Shown here: one piece after another, positions 44,839 to 53,338 of the stretch
How positions within the stretch are numbered: the first letter of the stretch is position 1
Layout of the letters: every line of letters starts with the position of its first letter
Assembly: GCA_014872655.1 (NCBI GenBank)
Contig: WHHJ01000002.1
Coordinates: forward strand, 1-64,000
DNA length: 64,000 nt
From: Clostridia bacterium
GTDB lineage: Bacteria > Bacillota > Clostridia > Oscillospirales > UBA644
Direction of reading: 5' to 3'
Notes under the pieces: generated by a model
What the model saw: only the letters and a program-made list of their open reading frames with translations
The model's database searches: none
Told to the model about the DNA's origin: nothing
Translations under genes and position numbers: made by a program

Positions 44839-44917
44839 TACAAACAGTTCACAGATACAACCATAAATTTACAAGATGTTAGTGTATACTTAATAAAGAC
44901 CGTTTGGAGGTGAGAAC

Positions 44918-45415
44918 ATGCAGGATGAACTAACCGACGATTTGATTCGAAGTTTTGGCGAATTATCGCGGTTCTTTTTTCGTAGAAAATTAGAAGTTTC
45001 TCGGGGCGAAGCATTTGTTTTGCAGAAGTTATATGAGTCACAACTTTTGTCTCCGGCTGAAATTGCAGGCTGTTTAGGTGTCAGCGCGGCGCGTGTGGCT
45101 AATATTTTAAATTCATTGGAACGCAAGGGGTTTGTGGTGCGTCGTTCTGATGAGATGGATCGTAGACGAATTTGTGTTGAGATTACGGCGCAGGGATGTC
45201 AAGCGGCGCAGGCGGATCGTTTGCGAGTGGATGATAGCATTCATCGGTTGTTAGAACATTTGGGAAAAGATGATTCTCGAGATCTTGTTCGTATCTTGCA
45301 TAGAATTGTAGATATTATGAAGGATGAGGAATCTAAATTAAAATCTGATTCTTGCTGTATGACAGAGCCTCAGAGAAAAATACAAAGGGGAGATCCCCCT
45401 GATTTTTTAACCTGA
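44918..45415 (+). CDS. MarR-family regulator
   Basis: 165 residues with a winged helix-turn-helix (about 40-105; SPAEIAGCLGVSAARVANILNSLERKGFVVRRSDEMDRR), the MarR signature. The C-terminal 25 residues are polar and carry two adjacent Cys. It probably represses the ABC exporter genes 60 bases downstream and senses their substrate. GGAGG precedes the ATG. A weak TTTACA-17-TAATAA is the best promoter candidate. Confidence 0.88.
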   Translation: MQDELTDDLIRSFGELSRFFFRRKLEVSRGEAFVLQKLYESQLLSPAEIAGCLGVSAARVANILNSLERKGFVVRRSDEMDRRRICVEITAQGCQAAQADRLRVDDSIHRLLEHLGKDDSRDLVRILHRIVDIMKDEESKLKSDSCCMTEPQRKIQRGDPPDFLT

Positions 45416-45471
45416 ATTATTAACACTGTTTATTTTTAACGATATTAAGAAACGACAGCGAGGGATATGGA

Positions 45472-47232
45472 ATGTTAAAGCTACTAAAAAATTTACGAAA
45501 ACGGGAATGGCTGATGTTTGCCGCCAGTTGCGTTTTTATTTTTACGCAAGTCTGGTTAGAACTGAAGCTGCCCGATTATATGGCCGATATTACCACTCTT
45601 GTACAAACTTCCGGCAGTGAAATGGGAGAGGTATTATTGGCTGGCGGAAAAATGCTGTTATGCGCTTTTGGAAGCCTGATATCGGCCATTATTGTGGGAT
45701 TTTTGGCCGCGCAGGTTTCTTCGGGACTTTCGATGCGGCTTCGGTCTGGACTGTTTGAAAAAGTACAGTCTTTTTCTATGCGGGAGATCAATAATTTTTC
45801 TACTGCCAGTTTGATTACTCGTTCTACCAACGATATTACGCAAATTCAAATGATTGTTGTGATGGGCATGCAAGTGGTTCTAAAGGCTCCGGTCATGGCT
45901 GTTATGGCGATTTTAAAGATTATCGATAAAGGAAATATGCAGTGGTCTGCTTTAACGGGCGGAGCGGTTTTAGCGTTGCTTACGGTTGTTGCCATTGTGG
46001 TATCGTATGCATTGCCGAAATTTCGCCGGATGCAGACATTAACCGATAATCTAAACCGAGTAACGCGTGAAAATCTAACCGGATTAAAAGTCGTTCGGGC
46101 CTATAATGCAGAAGAATACGCACAAGGGAAGTTTGAAAAAGCGAATACCGATTTAACTACCAATGCATTAAAGGCTCAGCGCGCCATGGCGGTTTTGATG
46201 CCGACGATGACCGTAGTAATGAGCGGGATTTCTTTGGGAATTTATTGGATCGGGGCCTTTTTGATTGATGCGGCCTCGATGCCGGAAAAGATGGAATTAT
46301 TTTCCAACATGGTTGTGTTTTCGTCTTATGCAATGCAGGTTATTATGTCGTTTGTCATGATGACGATGATCTTCATCATGCTTCCGCGTGCACAAGTATC
46401 TGCAAAGCGAATTCAGGAAGTTCTTCAGACCGAAACAACGGTTCGTGACGGGTCTCGGACAGATTCTCCTGCCGACTGTCAGGGAACAGTTGAATTTCGG
46501 CACGTAAATTTCCGTTATCCGGATGCCGAAAGCGATATTTTGCATGACATCAATTTTAAAGTAGAAAAAGGCCAGACCATCGCGTTTATCGGATCTACTG
46601 GAAGTGGAAAGAGTACCATTGTCAACCTGGCGGCTCGGTTTTATGACGCGACAGAAGGCGAAATTTTAGTAGATGGGGTTAATGTAAAAGACTATACATT
46701 ACATGCTTTGCATAATAAATTCGGATATGTCCCGCAGCGTACGGTGTTGTTTAGCGGAACGATCCGGTCTAATGTTGCATATGGGGAGTCCGATCGTCCT
46801 GCAGCAACCGATGAAGAGGTTCAGGAAGCGGTTGAGATTGCTCAGGGTAAGGAGTTTGTTGAAGGGTTAGAAGATACGTATAACGGATTTGTTGCTCAAG
46901 GCGGAGCTAATTTCTCAGGCGGACAAAAACAACGTATCTCTATTGCTCGGGCAATCTGTCGTAAACCGGAAATCTATATTTTTGATGACTCTTTCTCGGC
47001 GTTGGATTACAAAACGGATAAACAACTTCGTGCTGCGCTGAAGAAGCGGACAGCGGGCGTCACCAGTATGATTGTTGCCCAGCGGATCGGTACGATTCGA
47101 GATGCCGATATCATTGCCGTTGTAGATGAGGGACGGATTGTTGGTATGGGAACGCATCAAGAGTTGATGAAATCTTGTGAGGTTTATCAGCAAATTGCGT
47201 ATTCTCAGTTGTCAAAGGAGGAGTTAGAATGA
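45472..47232 (+). CDS. ABC exporter half-transporter, degenerate-site subunit
   Basis: 586 residues: six membrane helices (about 15-310), then a nucleotide-binding domain with Walker A GSTGSGKST, signature FSGGQKQR and Walker B IYIFDDSFSALD. The catalytic Glu after Walker B is replaced by Asp, the mark of the TM287-type partner in heterodimeric exporters. Together with the next gene it forms a multidrug or lipid exporter. The stop overlaps the next start by 4 bases. Confidence 0.93.
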   Translation: MLKLLKNLRKREWLMFAASCVFIFTQVWLELKLPDYMADITTLVQTSGSEMGEVLLAGGKMLLCAFGSLISAIIVGFLAAQVSSGLSMRLRSGLFEKVQSFSMREINNFSTASLITRSTNDITQIQMIVVMGMQVVLKAPVMAVMAILKIIDKGNMQWSALTGGAVLALLTVVAIVVSYALPKFRRMQTLTDNLNRVTRENLTGLKVVRAYNAEEYAQGKFEKANTDLTTNALKAQRAMAVLMPTMTVVMSGISLGIYWIGAFLIDAASMPEKMELFSNMVVFSSYAMQVIMSFVMMTMIFIMLPRAQVSAKRIQEVLQTETTVRDGSRTDSPADCQGTVEFRHVNFRYPDAESDILHDINFKVEKGQTIAFIGSTGSGKSTIVNLAARFYDATEGEILVDGVNVKDYTLHALHNKFGYVPQRTVLFSGTIRSNVAYGESDRPAATDEEVQEAVEIAQGKEFVEGLEDTYNGFVAQGGANFSGGQKQRISIARAICRKPEIYIFDDSFSALDYKTDKQLRAALKKRTAGVTSMIVAQRIGTIRDADIIAVVDEGRIVGMGTHQELMKSCEVYQQIAYSQLSKEELE

Positions 47233-49049
47233 GTCAAAACAGGCAGATGCATCGTCCCGGTCGTGGCATGGGTGGCGGAGGTATGCACGTGGCGGAAAAA
47301 CCCAAAGATTTTAAACGGGCCATGCACCAGTTGATTCTTTTTTGTAAAAAGTTTGGATTTTGGCTTTTAGCCGCTTTTGTTTGTGCGGCAGTCAGCACTG
47401 TTTTTACGATTCTCGGACCGGATAAACTGCGCGATTTGACCAATGAGATCACAGCCGGGATTGTTTCCGGAATCAATACAGATGCGGTTTTAACGATTTG
47501 TTTTACATTGGTAATCTATTATTCGATCAGTTTGATTTTAGGCATTCTTCAAGGCGTTATTATGACGAATGTCACGCAGGGGCTTTCCAAGGATTTACGG
47601 TCTGCAATCTCTGTAAAAATCAATAAGTTACCAATTTGGTATTACAATAAAACAACGTTTGGTGATGTGCTGTCTCGTGTGACAAACGATGTAGACACGA
47701 TCGGAGATACCATGCACCGCAGTGTCATCCAGTTGGTCTCAGCCGTCTTTATGTTTTTCGGTTCCTTGATTATGATGTTTCGTACCAATTGGATTATGGC
47801 ATTGACCGCTATTATTTCGTCTTTAGTCGGCTTTGTCTTTATGAGTCTGATTATGGGCAAGTCTCAGCACTATTTTGCGGAAAGACAAAAGTGGCTGGGT
47901 CAGGTAAACGGGTGTGTCGAAGAAGTTTACTCCGGACATAACATTGTAAAAGTCTTTAATGCAGAGAGACAGACAAAGCAAGAGTTTGATGAGTTGAACG
48001 GGAAATTATACAACAGCGATTGGAAGTCTCAATTTTTGTCCGGATTGATGATGCCGATCATGAATTTTATCGGCAATTTCGGATATGTTTGTGTTTGTGT
48101 TGTCGGAGCCGTTTTAACGATGAATGATATGATTGATTTTGGCGTTATCGTGGCGTTTATGGTTTATGTACGGCTGTTTACAAACCCGCTTTCGCAGATG
48201 GCGCAGGCCTTTACAAGCTTGCAGACCACAGCGGCTGCCAGTGAGCGAGTTTTTGAGTTTCTTGGCGCCGAAGAAATGTCGGATGAAAGCGAAAAGACGG
48301 CAAAGATTGATAATGTAAAAGGCGAAGTCGTTTTTGATCATGTCCGTTTTGGGTATGAAGACAGTGATAAAATTGTCATTCATGATTTTTCGGAACATGT
48401 TTTACCTGGACAGAAAATTGCCATTGTAGGACCGACAGGTGCCGGAAAAACGACGATGGTTAATTTGTTGATGCGGTTCCATGAGTTGAAAGGTGGAAAA
48501 ATTTTTATTGACGGTGTGAATACTGCGGATATGAAGCGCTCTGACGTGCACAATTTATTTGGCATGGTTCTGCAGGATACGTGGCTTTTTGAGGGAACGC
48601 TATTTGAGAATATCGCTTACTGCCGTCAGGACGTGACACTGGAAGATGTTCGTCGGGCATGCGTTGCGGTGGGACTGGACCACTTTATTTCTACTTTGCC
48701 GCACGGATATCAGACAGTACTGGATGATAAGATGAATTTATCTGCCGGTCAGAAACAGCTTTTGACCATTGCCCGGGCGATGGTACAAAATGCACCGATG
48801 TTGATTTTAGATGAAGCAACCAGTTCGGTAGATACCAGAACGGAAGAATTGATTCAGATTGCCATGGATAAGTTGACGCAGGGCAGAACTTCGTTTGTCA
48901 TTGCTCATCGGCTGTCGACGATTAAAAATGCCGATAAGATTTTAGTGATTAAAGACGGAGACATTATTGAATCCGGAACGCATGATCAGCTTTTGGAAAA
49001 AGGCGGATTTTATGCAGAATTGTACAACTCTCAATTTGAGTCGGCATAA
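47229..49049 (+). CDS. ABC exporter half-transporter, catalytic-site subunit
   Basis: 606 residues. A Gly/Met/His-rich N-terminus (1-25) precedes six membrane helices and a nucleotide-binding domain with Walker A GPTGAGKTT, Walker B LILDEATSSVD with the catalytic Glu intact, and an altered signature LSAGQKQ in place of LSGGQ. This is the TM288-type partner of the preceding gene. Substrate unknown; the MarR neighbour suggests a drug or toxic compound. GGAGGAG upstream. Confidence 0.93.
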   Translation: MSQNRQMHRPGRGMGGGGMHVAEKPKDFKRAMHQLILFCKKFGFWLLAAFVCAAVSTVFTILGPDKLRDLTNEITAGIVSGINTDAVLTICFTLVIYYSISLILGILQGVIMTNVTQGLSKDLRSAISVKINKLPIWYYNKTTFGDVLSRVTNDVDTIGDTMHRSVIQLVSAVFMFFGSLIMMFRTNWIMALTAIISSLVGFVFMSLIMGKSQHYFAERQKWLGQVNGCVEEVYSGHNIVKVFNAERQTKQEFDELNGKLYNSDWKSQFLSGLMMPIMNFIGNFGYVCVCVVGAVLTMNDMIDFGVIVAFMVYVRLFTNPLSQMAQAFTSLQTTAAASERVFEFLGAEEMSDESEKTAKIDNVKGEVVFDHVRFGYEDSDKIVIHDFSEHVLPGQKIAIVGPTGAGKTTMVNLLMRFHELKGGKIFIDGVNTADMKRSDVHNLFGMVLQDTWLFEGTLFENIAYCRQDVTLEDVRRACVAVGLDHFISTLPHGYQTVLDDKMNLSAGQKQLLTIARAMVQNAPMLILDEATSSVDTRTEELIQIAMDKLTQGRTSFVIAHRLSTIKNADKILVIKDGDIIESGTHDQLLEKGGFYAELYNSQFESA

Positions 49050-49050
49050 T

Positions 49051-49080
49051 AAAAGGTGCGGAGATTTCTCCGCACCTTTT
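49051..49080. terminator. Bidirectional terminator between the ABC exporter and CPBP genes
   Basis: AAAAGGTGCGGAGA and TCTCCGCACCTTTT, a 14-bp perfect stem serving convergent genes. Confidence 0.92.
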
Positions 49081-49084
49081 ACTT

Positions 49085-50119
49085 TTATTCGGATTGTGTT
49101 GTTTGTTGAGAGTTTTGTGTGTCGTAAGGGCTTTGGTATTCTTGTGTGGGTTTTGCGATGTATCCAAAAAACATTCGAAAAACAGAAATGCCGATAAATA
49201 ACCATAATCCAAAAGATTTTAATAATGCTAAAACAATATCTTTGCGAGAAAGAGGCTTGTCTGTAGTCTCATGGGTCGTTTTAAATTTTTTTCGAATCAT
49301 TAGAACGACCAAGAAAATAAGCCCAATCAATCCGGCTAACAGGCAAATTGTAGATTGGAGTTGTAAAAACGGCCTGCCAATGGTACAAGTTAAAACCCAT
49401 TTTGTAGCCAGTAATCCGTTTGTAACAGCGGAGCAAGCGTAGGTAAGAAATATATCTTTTGTTTTTAAGTATAACCATCCAAGAAGTAATCCTGTAATCA
49501 ATAAATAGGGTGTTTGTTGAATCGAGGTGAACGTAAAGGAACCAAGAATGGCCGCTACAATTACGGCCGCTGCATGACTGTCCTTTTTTAAGTTGTTAAT
49601 AACGATTCCTCGAAAGGACATTTCCCAGAAAAAAGCAGGAATCAGAGCGGTGCAGAGAATAAAGAAAATAGAATCCGGCAAACTGTTTCCGATATCCGGC
49701 AGCGTTTCTCTTAAATGAAAGCCGGAATCTCGCAGACCTGCTGCTATTTGCGAGGATATATATTGTACAAAAAGTCCGATGCCGGCAACGGCCGGAATCG
49801 CCAATACATAATCGATCGGGCGCGAGGATGCGTTTTTTCGGGTAAAATATCTGCCTGAAGTTTTATTTACAATAATTTGATAAATTAAAAAAGGCAAATA
49901 GACGCCAACGCCCGTATAAACGGATTGAAGAAAAATTTTAAGAAAAGATCCTATGGGCGACTGCGGGAACTTGCCAAAGATCCAATCTGCCGGATAGCTG
50001 AAGAGAGCCTGTGTAATCCCCAAAAAAACGCCGACTACAAAAACGATCGTAAATACATTGTATAGGTACTCTTGATGTCGTTGTTGAGCAAAGGTTACAA
50101 TTTTTTTTTCTTTGGCCAT
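49085..50119 (-). CDS. CPBP-family membrane protein, catalytic residues degenerate
   Basis: 344 residues with about eight membrane segments in the CPBP (Abi/CAAX protease) arrangement. The usual motifs are altered: EExxxR reads WEMSFR, the FxxxH region reads FTSIQQ, and HxxxN reads SAVTN. The first Glu and both metal-binding His are therefore missing. It probably lacks peptidase activity and may bind peptides or partners. The C-terminal tail is Gln-rich and cytosolic. It is encoded 3 bases after trmL with GAAAGGAG upstream. Confidence 0.75.
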   Translation of the reverse strand: MAKEKKIVTFAQQRHQEYLYNVFTIVFVVGVFLGITQALFSYPADWIFGKFPQSPIGSFLKIFLQSVYTGVGVYLPFLIYQIIVNKTSGRYFTRKNASSRPIDYVLAIPAVAGIGLFVQYISSQIAAGLRDSGFHLRETLPDIGNSLPDSIFFILCTALIPAFFWEMSFRGIVINNLKKDSHAAAVIVAAILGSFTFTSIQQTPYLLITGLLLGWLYLKTKDIFLTYACSAVTNGLLATKWVLTCTIGRPFLQLQSTICLLAGLIGLIFLVVLMIRKKFKTTHETTDKPLSRKDIVLALLKSFGLWLFIGISVFRMFFGYIAKPTQEYQSPYDTQNSQQTTQSE

Positions 50120-50122
50120 GCG

Positions 50123-50632
50123 TTAACTCCTTTCTTTCGGAGAAAGTGTTGTAAGATGTCCCTGCTGTTCCAGTCCCTCAAAATCATCTTGGCGAAGGGC
50201 TTCATATAAAACAACCGCAACCGCATTAGAAAGATTTAAACTTCTCAGTTCTTGTTTCATGGGAATGCGTATACAATCATCATAGTGCTGTGCCAGTAAT
50301 GTTTCTGGCAGCCCTGCAGTTTCTTTTCCGAATAAAATAAAACAACCATCCGGATAATCGGCTTGCGTATGATTGCAAGGCCCTTTCGTGCTGGCCAGCC
50401 TGATTGGCTTGCCGGATGCGTACTGCAGAAAATCCGCTAAACTTTCATGGATGTGAAGATCCAACTTGGCCCAATAATCTAAACCGGCTCTGCGAACTTG
50501 TTTTTCGTCTAAAGAAAACATGATAGGTTTTACAATATGTAAAGAAGCTCCGGTGCAAGCGCAGGTTCTGGATATATTGCCGGTATTTTGAGGAATTTCA
50601 GGTTCTACAAGCACAATGTTGAAATGTTTCAT
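50123..50632 (-). CDS. trmL: tRNA (cytidine/uridine34-2'-O)-methyltransferase
   Basis: SPOUT methyltransferase that modifies the wobble base of tRNA-Leu species. 169 residues: EPEIPQNTGNISRTCACTG at the start, RRAGLDYW, and the C-terminal knot LFGKETAGLP and LRSLNLSNAVAV. Matches TrmL/CspR in length and motifs. Confidence 0.94.
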   Translation of the reverse strand: MKHFNIVLVEPEIPQNTGNISRTCACTGASLHIVKPIMFSLDEKQVRRAGLDYWAKLDLHIHESLADFLQYASGKPIRLASTKGPCNHTQADYPDGCFILFGKETAGLPETLLAQHYDDCIRIPMKQELRSLNLSNAVAVVLYEALRQDDFEGLEQQGHLTTLSPKERS

Positions 50633-50671
50633 GGCAGCTTGGTTTCTCCTTTTATGGAAACTGTTTTTTAC

Positions 50672-50700
50672 ATTTTAGCACAGGTAGAATAAGAATGCAA
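50672..50700 (-). promoter_or_regulatory. Promoter of trmL-CPBP
   Basis: Minus strand TTGCAT, 17-base spacer ending TGC, TAAAAT, 40 bases before trmL. Confidence 0.75.
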
Positions 50701-50823
50701 GTGCTTTTCTGTTACAAAACCCGGAGAATGCGGTACAGTCTGGCATGCGCGTCTGAGAAGCCTTCGTCATTTTTCAAGGTAATATTTGTCACAAAAAATT
50801 CTATTGTAATTTTACAAAAAGTA

Positions 50824-50852
50824 TTGCATTTAGAGAAAAAATATAGTATTAT
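50824..50852 (+). promoter_or_regulatory. Promoter of the small membrane protein and MutS-like gene
   Basis: TTGCAT, 17-base spacer, TATTAT, about 60 bases before the start. Confidence 0.7.
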
Positions 50853-50914
50853 ATATTGTGTAATTATATGTGAAACATACATGGATTATAAAGATTAGAC
50901 GGGAGGCTTTTTTG

Positions 50915-51244
50915 ATGGCAGATGAAAATCAAGGCCCGGGTTTGTTTGATGTACCTGAGGATCCTTTATATATTCGTACGCCTCGTGTAAAATTGGTAGG
51001 AACAGCCATTGCATTTCTTTTTTTGATTATTGCGGTAGGCGCGGTTAGTTCTATTCCAATAGGCGGTATGCCGCTGATGTTGATCTTTGTAGCTCCGATT
51101 TGGGCTATTATTATTTATTGTATCGTTTTGTTTTCTAAGGTTTGGGCAGCCTATAAATACTCCAGAATTCTTTTGTGGAGTGCCTGCATTATTTGTCTTG
51201 CGTTGACATATGTGTTGACGTTTACCGTGTTCTTTGTCGGATAA
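50915..51244 (+). CDS. Small membrane protein of unknown function
   Basis: About 109 residues: a polar, Pro-containing N-terminus (1-25, DENQGPGLFDVPEDPL) followed by three hydrophobic segments (about 27-46, 50-75, 86-108). Not recognised. The ATG with GGGAGG upstream is chosen over an in-frame ATG 15 codons earlier. It lies 68 bases before the MutS-like gene with no terminator between, so the two are probably transcribed together. Confidence 0.75.
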   Translation: MADENQGPGLFDVPEDPLYIRTPRVKLVGTAIAFLFLIIAVGAVSSIPIGGMPLMLIFVAPIWAIIIYCIVLFSKVWAAYKYSRILLWSACIICLALTYVLTFTVFFVG

Positions 51245-51312
51245 AATCCGGTTCGGTACACATCTGTTATTGATAATTTATTGTTTTTTATAAAATGGAG
51301 GTATATAAAAAG

Positions 51313-52884
51313 ATGGACTTTGATTTGTTGTATCCGAATCAAGAGCAAAGAGCAAAAAAAATGACCAACACCGCCTTTTATGAGAGTTTGGGCTTTGATC
51401 AGGGATTGTTCTTTGGCGCAGCTCGGCTTTTTGGTAAGATTAATGATGAAAACCGCATTTTGGAATATGTTACATCTGACGTTGACACTATAAAATATCG
51501 TCAAGAAGTTTTTGATGATTTTGCAAATAGTAAAGAGTTGCGTAACGGCATTGACAAAGTCATGCCGAAGATGAATGAGTTTTTGACTGCTAAATACAAA
51601 CGGATCGAAGATGGCGATATCACCAGCAGTCTTTATAGTGTTTCAGAAGTAGATTTGTACTTTGAATGCTTAACTTCTTTGCAGAAAGTTTTGGCATCCG
51701 TGTCCGGAGAGATTAAGTCTCGGGCGTTGACAGGATTTACGAAATATCTTACCGATTTGGTAACGGATGAAAAATTTGTTCAAACGAAAAAGAATATTGA
51801 TGCCTCGATGGAAGATGTTCGTGGAATCAAGAGTATTACGATTGGTGTCAATTTGGATGCGCAACTTCGTCCATTGGAAGCCGGTGTTGTTTCTGTTAAT
51901 AAAGAAATTTATAAGTCCGGTAATGTTGTAGACAAGATGATGCGTTTGGACTTCAAAGACGACGGATTTTTCTGTGGAACTCCGCTGCAAAGAAGCACCA
52001 AAAACATGTCTCCGGAAGAAGTGAATGCTTTTTATGATGCGTTGAATTCTTCTCTGGAAACCATGTATAAAAACGGCGTTAAAAAATGGGGTCCCATGGT
52101 TAAAGAGTATCTGGAGAAGGATACAAAATTTGTGGATGAAATTTTTGAGCAGATGACCTTCTATGTTGCAGGAACTGCCATGTATGAAAAACTCAGAACG
52201 ATGAAATTGCCTTTGTGCAAGCCGGAAATTCGTTCTAAAGAAGAAAATGCTTGTCATATCACAGGTGCATATAATCCTTTATTGGCTATTCGTGAGAATA
52301 TGCACGGCGTGGTACGGAACAGTTTGGTATGTGATAAGTTCGGAAAGATTTATATTTTGACCGGCGCTACTAAGAGCGGAAAAACGTTCTTCACGGATTC
52401 TATCGGTATTTGTCAAGTTTTGTTGCAGTTGGGTATGTATTTACCGTGTGAATCTGCAACCATCAGTCCGGGAGATAATATTTTGGCACATTGTCCGCGT
52501 GATAAAGGGTTGGATAAGAGTTCTGCCAGAGTGGAAGAAGAGTGTCAGAAGATTGGGGACTTGGTAAAAGATCTCACTGCTTCCAGTTTGGTTATTATGG
52601 ATGAACCGTTGGATTGCGCATCGAACGTTGAGGCTTCTTATATTGTTGGTCAGGTTGTTTTGAAAGCTGCAAAAGTGGGTGCAAGAGGCTTGTTCTCTAC
52701 TTCATTGGTAGATATTGCAGAAGAAGCAGATGAAATTAACAATAAGGCAAACTCTGATACCAAAGTGGATACGTTGGTAACCAAGACGATTGAAGATAAA
52801 CCGTCTTATCAGGTTGAGAGAGTAAAGCCGGAAGGTTCCAATGTTGCAAAGAGTTTGGCAAAGAGATACGGAATCGAAGCATAA
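51313..52884 (+). CDS. MutS-like ATPase without mismatch-recognition domains
   Basis: About 523 residues. The N-terminal half resembles the core/lever helices of MutS (DVDTIKYRQEVFDDFANS; about 30-270). The C-terminal half is a MutS-type ABC ATPase: Walker A GATKSGKT (about 350), Walker B LVIMDEP (about 430), and an EEC...L signature region. The mismatch-binding domain I is absent, and there is no MutS2 Smr tail. The start is the ATG after GGAGG; the upstream ATG contains that site. Role unknown. Confidence 0.85.
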   Translation: MDFDLLYPNQEQRAKKMTNTAFYESLGFDQGLFFGAARLFGKINDENRILEYVTSDVDTIKYRQEVFDDFANSKELRNGIDKVMPKMNEFLTAKYKRIEDGDITSSLYSVSEVDLYFECLTSLQKVLASVSGEIKSRALTGFTKYLTDLVTDEKFVQTKKNIDASMEDVRGIKSITIGVNLDAQLRPLEAGVVSVNKEIYKSGNVVDKMMRLDFKDDGFFCGTPLQRSTKNMSPEEVNAFYDALNSSLETMYKNGVKKWGPMVKEYLEKDTKFVDEIFEQMTFYVAGTAMYEKLRTMKLPLCKPEIRSKEENACHITGAYNPLLAIRENMHGVVRNSLVCDKFGKIYILTGATKSGKTFFTDSIGICQVLLQLGMYLPCESATISPGDNILAHCPRDKGLDKSSARVEEECQKIGDLVKDLTASSLVIMDEPLDCASNVEASYIVGQVVLKAAKVGARGLFSTSLVDIAEEADEINNKANSDTKVDTLVTKTIEDKPSYQVERVKPEGSNVAKSLAKRYGIEA

Positions 52885-52899
52885 TAGATAAATATAGTA

Positions 52900-52929
52900 A
52901 AAAGGGCTGCATAAAGATGCAGCCCTTTT
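52900..52929. terminator. Bidirectional terminator between the MutS-like and spoVM-like genes
   Basis: AAAAGGGCTGCAT-AAAG-ATGCAGCCCTTTT, a 13-bp perfect stem with A and T runs. Confidence 0.93.
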
Positions 52930-52955
52930 GTATTTCAGAGTTTTTCAAACAGAAG

Positions 52956-53030
52956 TTACTGTTTGATTCTGAATATGCTCCTGAGCAGACTGCGCCACAA
53001 ACCGTGCGCTTTCACTACCACAACTTTCAT
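52956..53030 (-). CDS. spoVM: SpoVM-like spore coat anchor peptide (24 residues)
   Basis: A 24-codon frame starting MKVVVVKAHG and ending RSIFRIKQ, followed by TAA. SpoVM peptides are about 26 residues, begin MKxxxIK or MKVVVVK, and form one amphipathic helix that binds the curved forespore membrane and anchors SpoIVA. Length, MK start, hydrophobic/basic pattern and the IFxIK ending fit; the usual Pro is replaced by His. AAAGGA lies 10 bases upstream, and a sigma-E-like promoter precedes it. In Bacillus spoVM is near thiN and sigma-E-controlled. Homology is judged by eye on a very short peptide, so the name is tentative. Confidence 0.7.
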   Translation of the reverse strand: MKVVVVKAHGLWRSLLRSIFRIKQ

Positions 53031-53086
53031 AGATTTCTCATCCTTTCAAAAGGCCTTTGCGCGCGTCTGCCTTACGGCTGACAGAC

Positions 53087-53115
53087 GTAGTATGCTGATC
53101 GCTGATATTACATTC
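53087..53115 (-). promoter_or_regulatory. Sigma-E-like promoter of the spoVM-like gene
   Basis: Minus strand GAATGTA, 14-base spacer, CATACTAC, close to the mother-cell sigma-E consensus (GHATRTT, 14, CATACAHT). It lies about 57 bases before the start. A CGTCTG/CAGACG hairpin sits in the leader (53064-53087). Confidence 0.6.
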
Positions 53116-53255
53116 TTATAATATGCATTTCTGTAAAAGCTGACACAAATGGAGGATGAAAAGAGGTTGTGTTCTTGTGTTTTTGCATTTTTGTCCAGAG
53201 ATAATAAGGAATTGTTACAAATATATAAAAAAGCAAAAAAAAATTAGATTAGCCC

Positions 53256-53284
53256 TTGACAATCCAGTAAAAAAGTGGTAGTAT
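53256..53284 (+). promoter_or_regulatory. Promoter of the hrcA operon
   Basis: TTGACA, 17-base spacer, TAGTAT, with CIRCE starting 11 bases downstream. Confidence 0.88.
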
Positions 53285-53295
53285 TCATATAGTGT

Positions 53296-53322
53296 TTAGC
53301 ACTCGTATGCTTTGAGTGCTAA
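53296..53322. promoter_or_regulatory. CIRCE operator
   Basis: TTAGCACTC, nine bases, GAGTGCTAA: a perfect CIRCE element bound by HrcA, between the -10 and the AGGAGG of hrcA. Confidence 0.98.
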
Positions 53323-53338
53323 CAGGAGGCGAAATACA

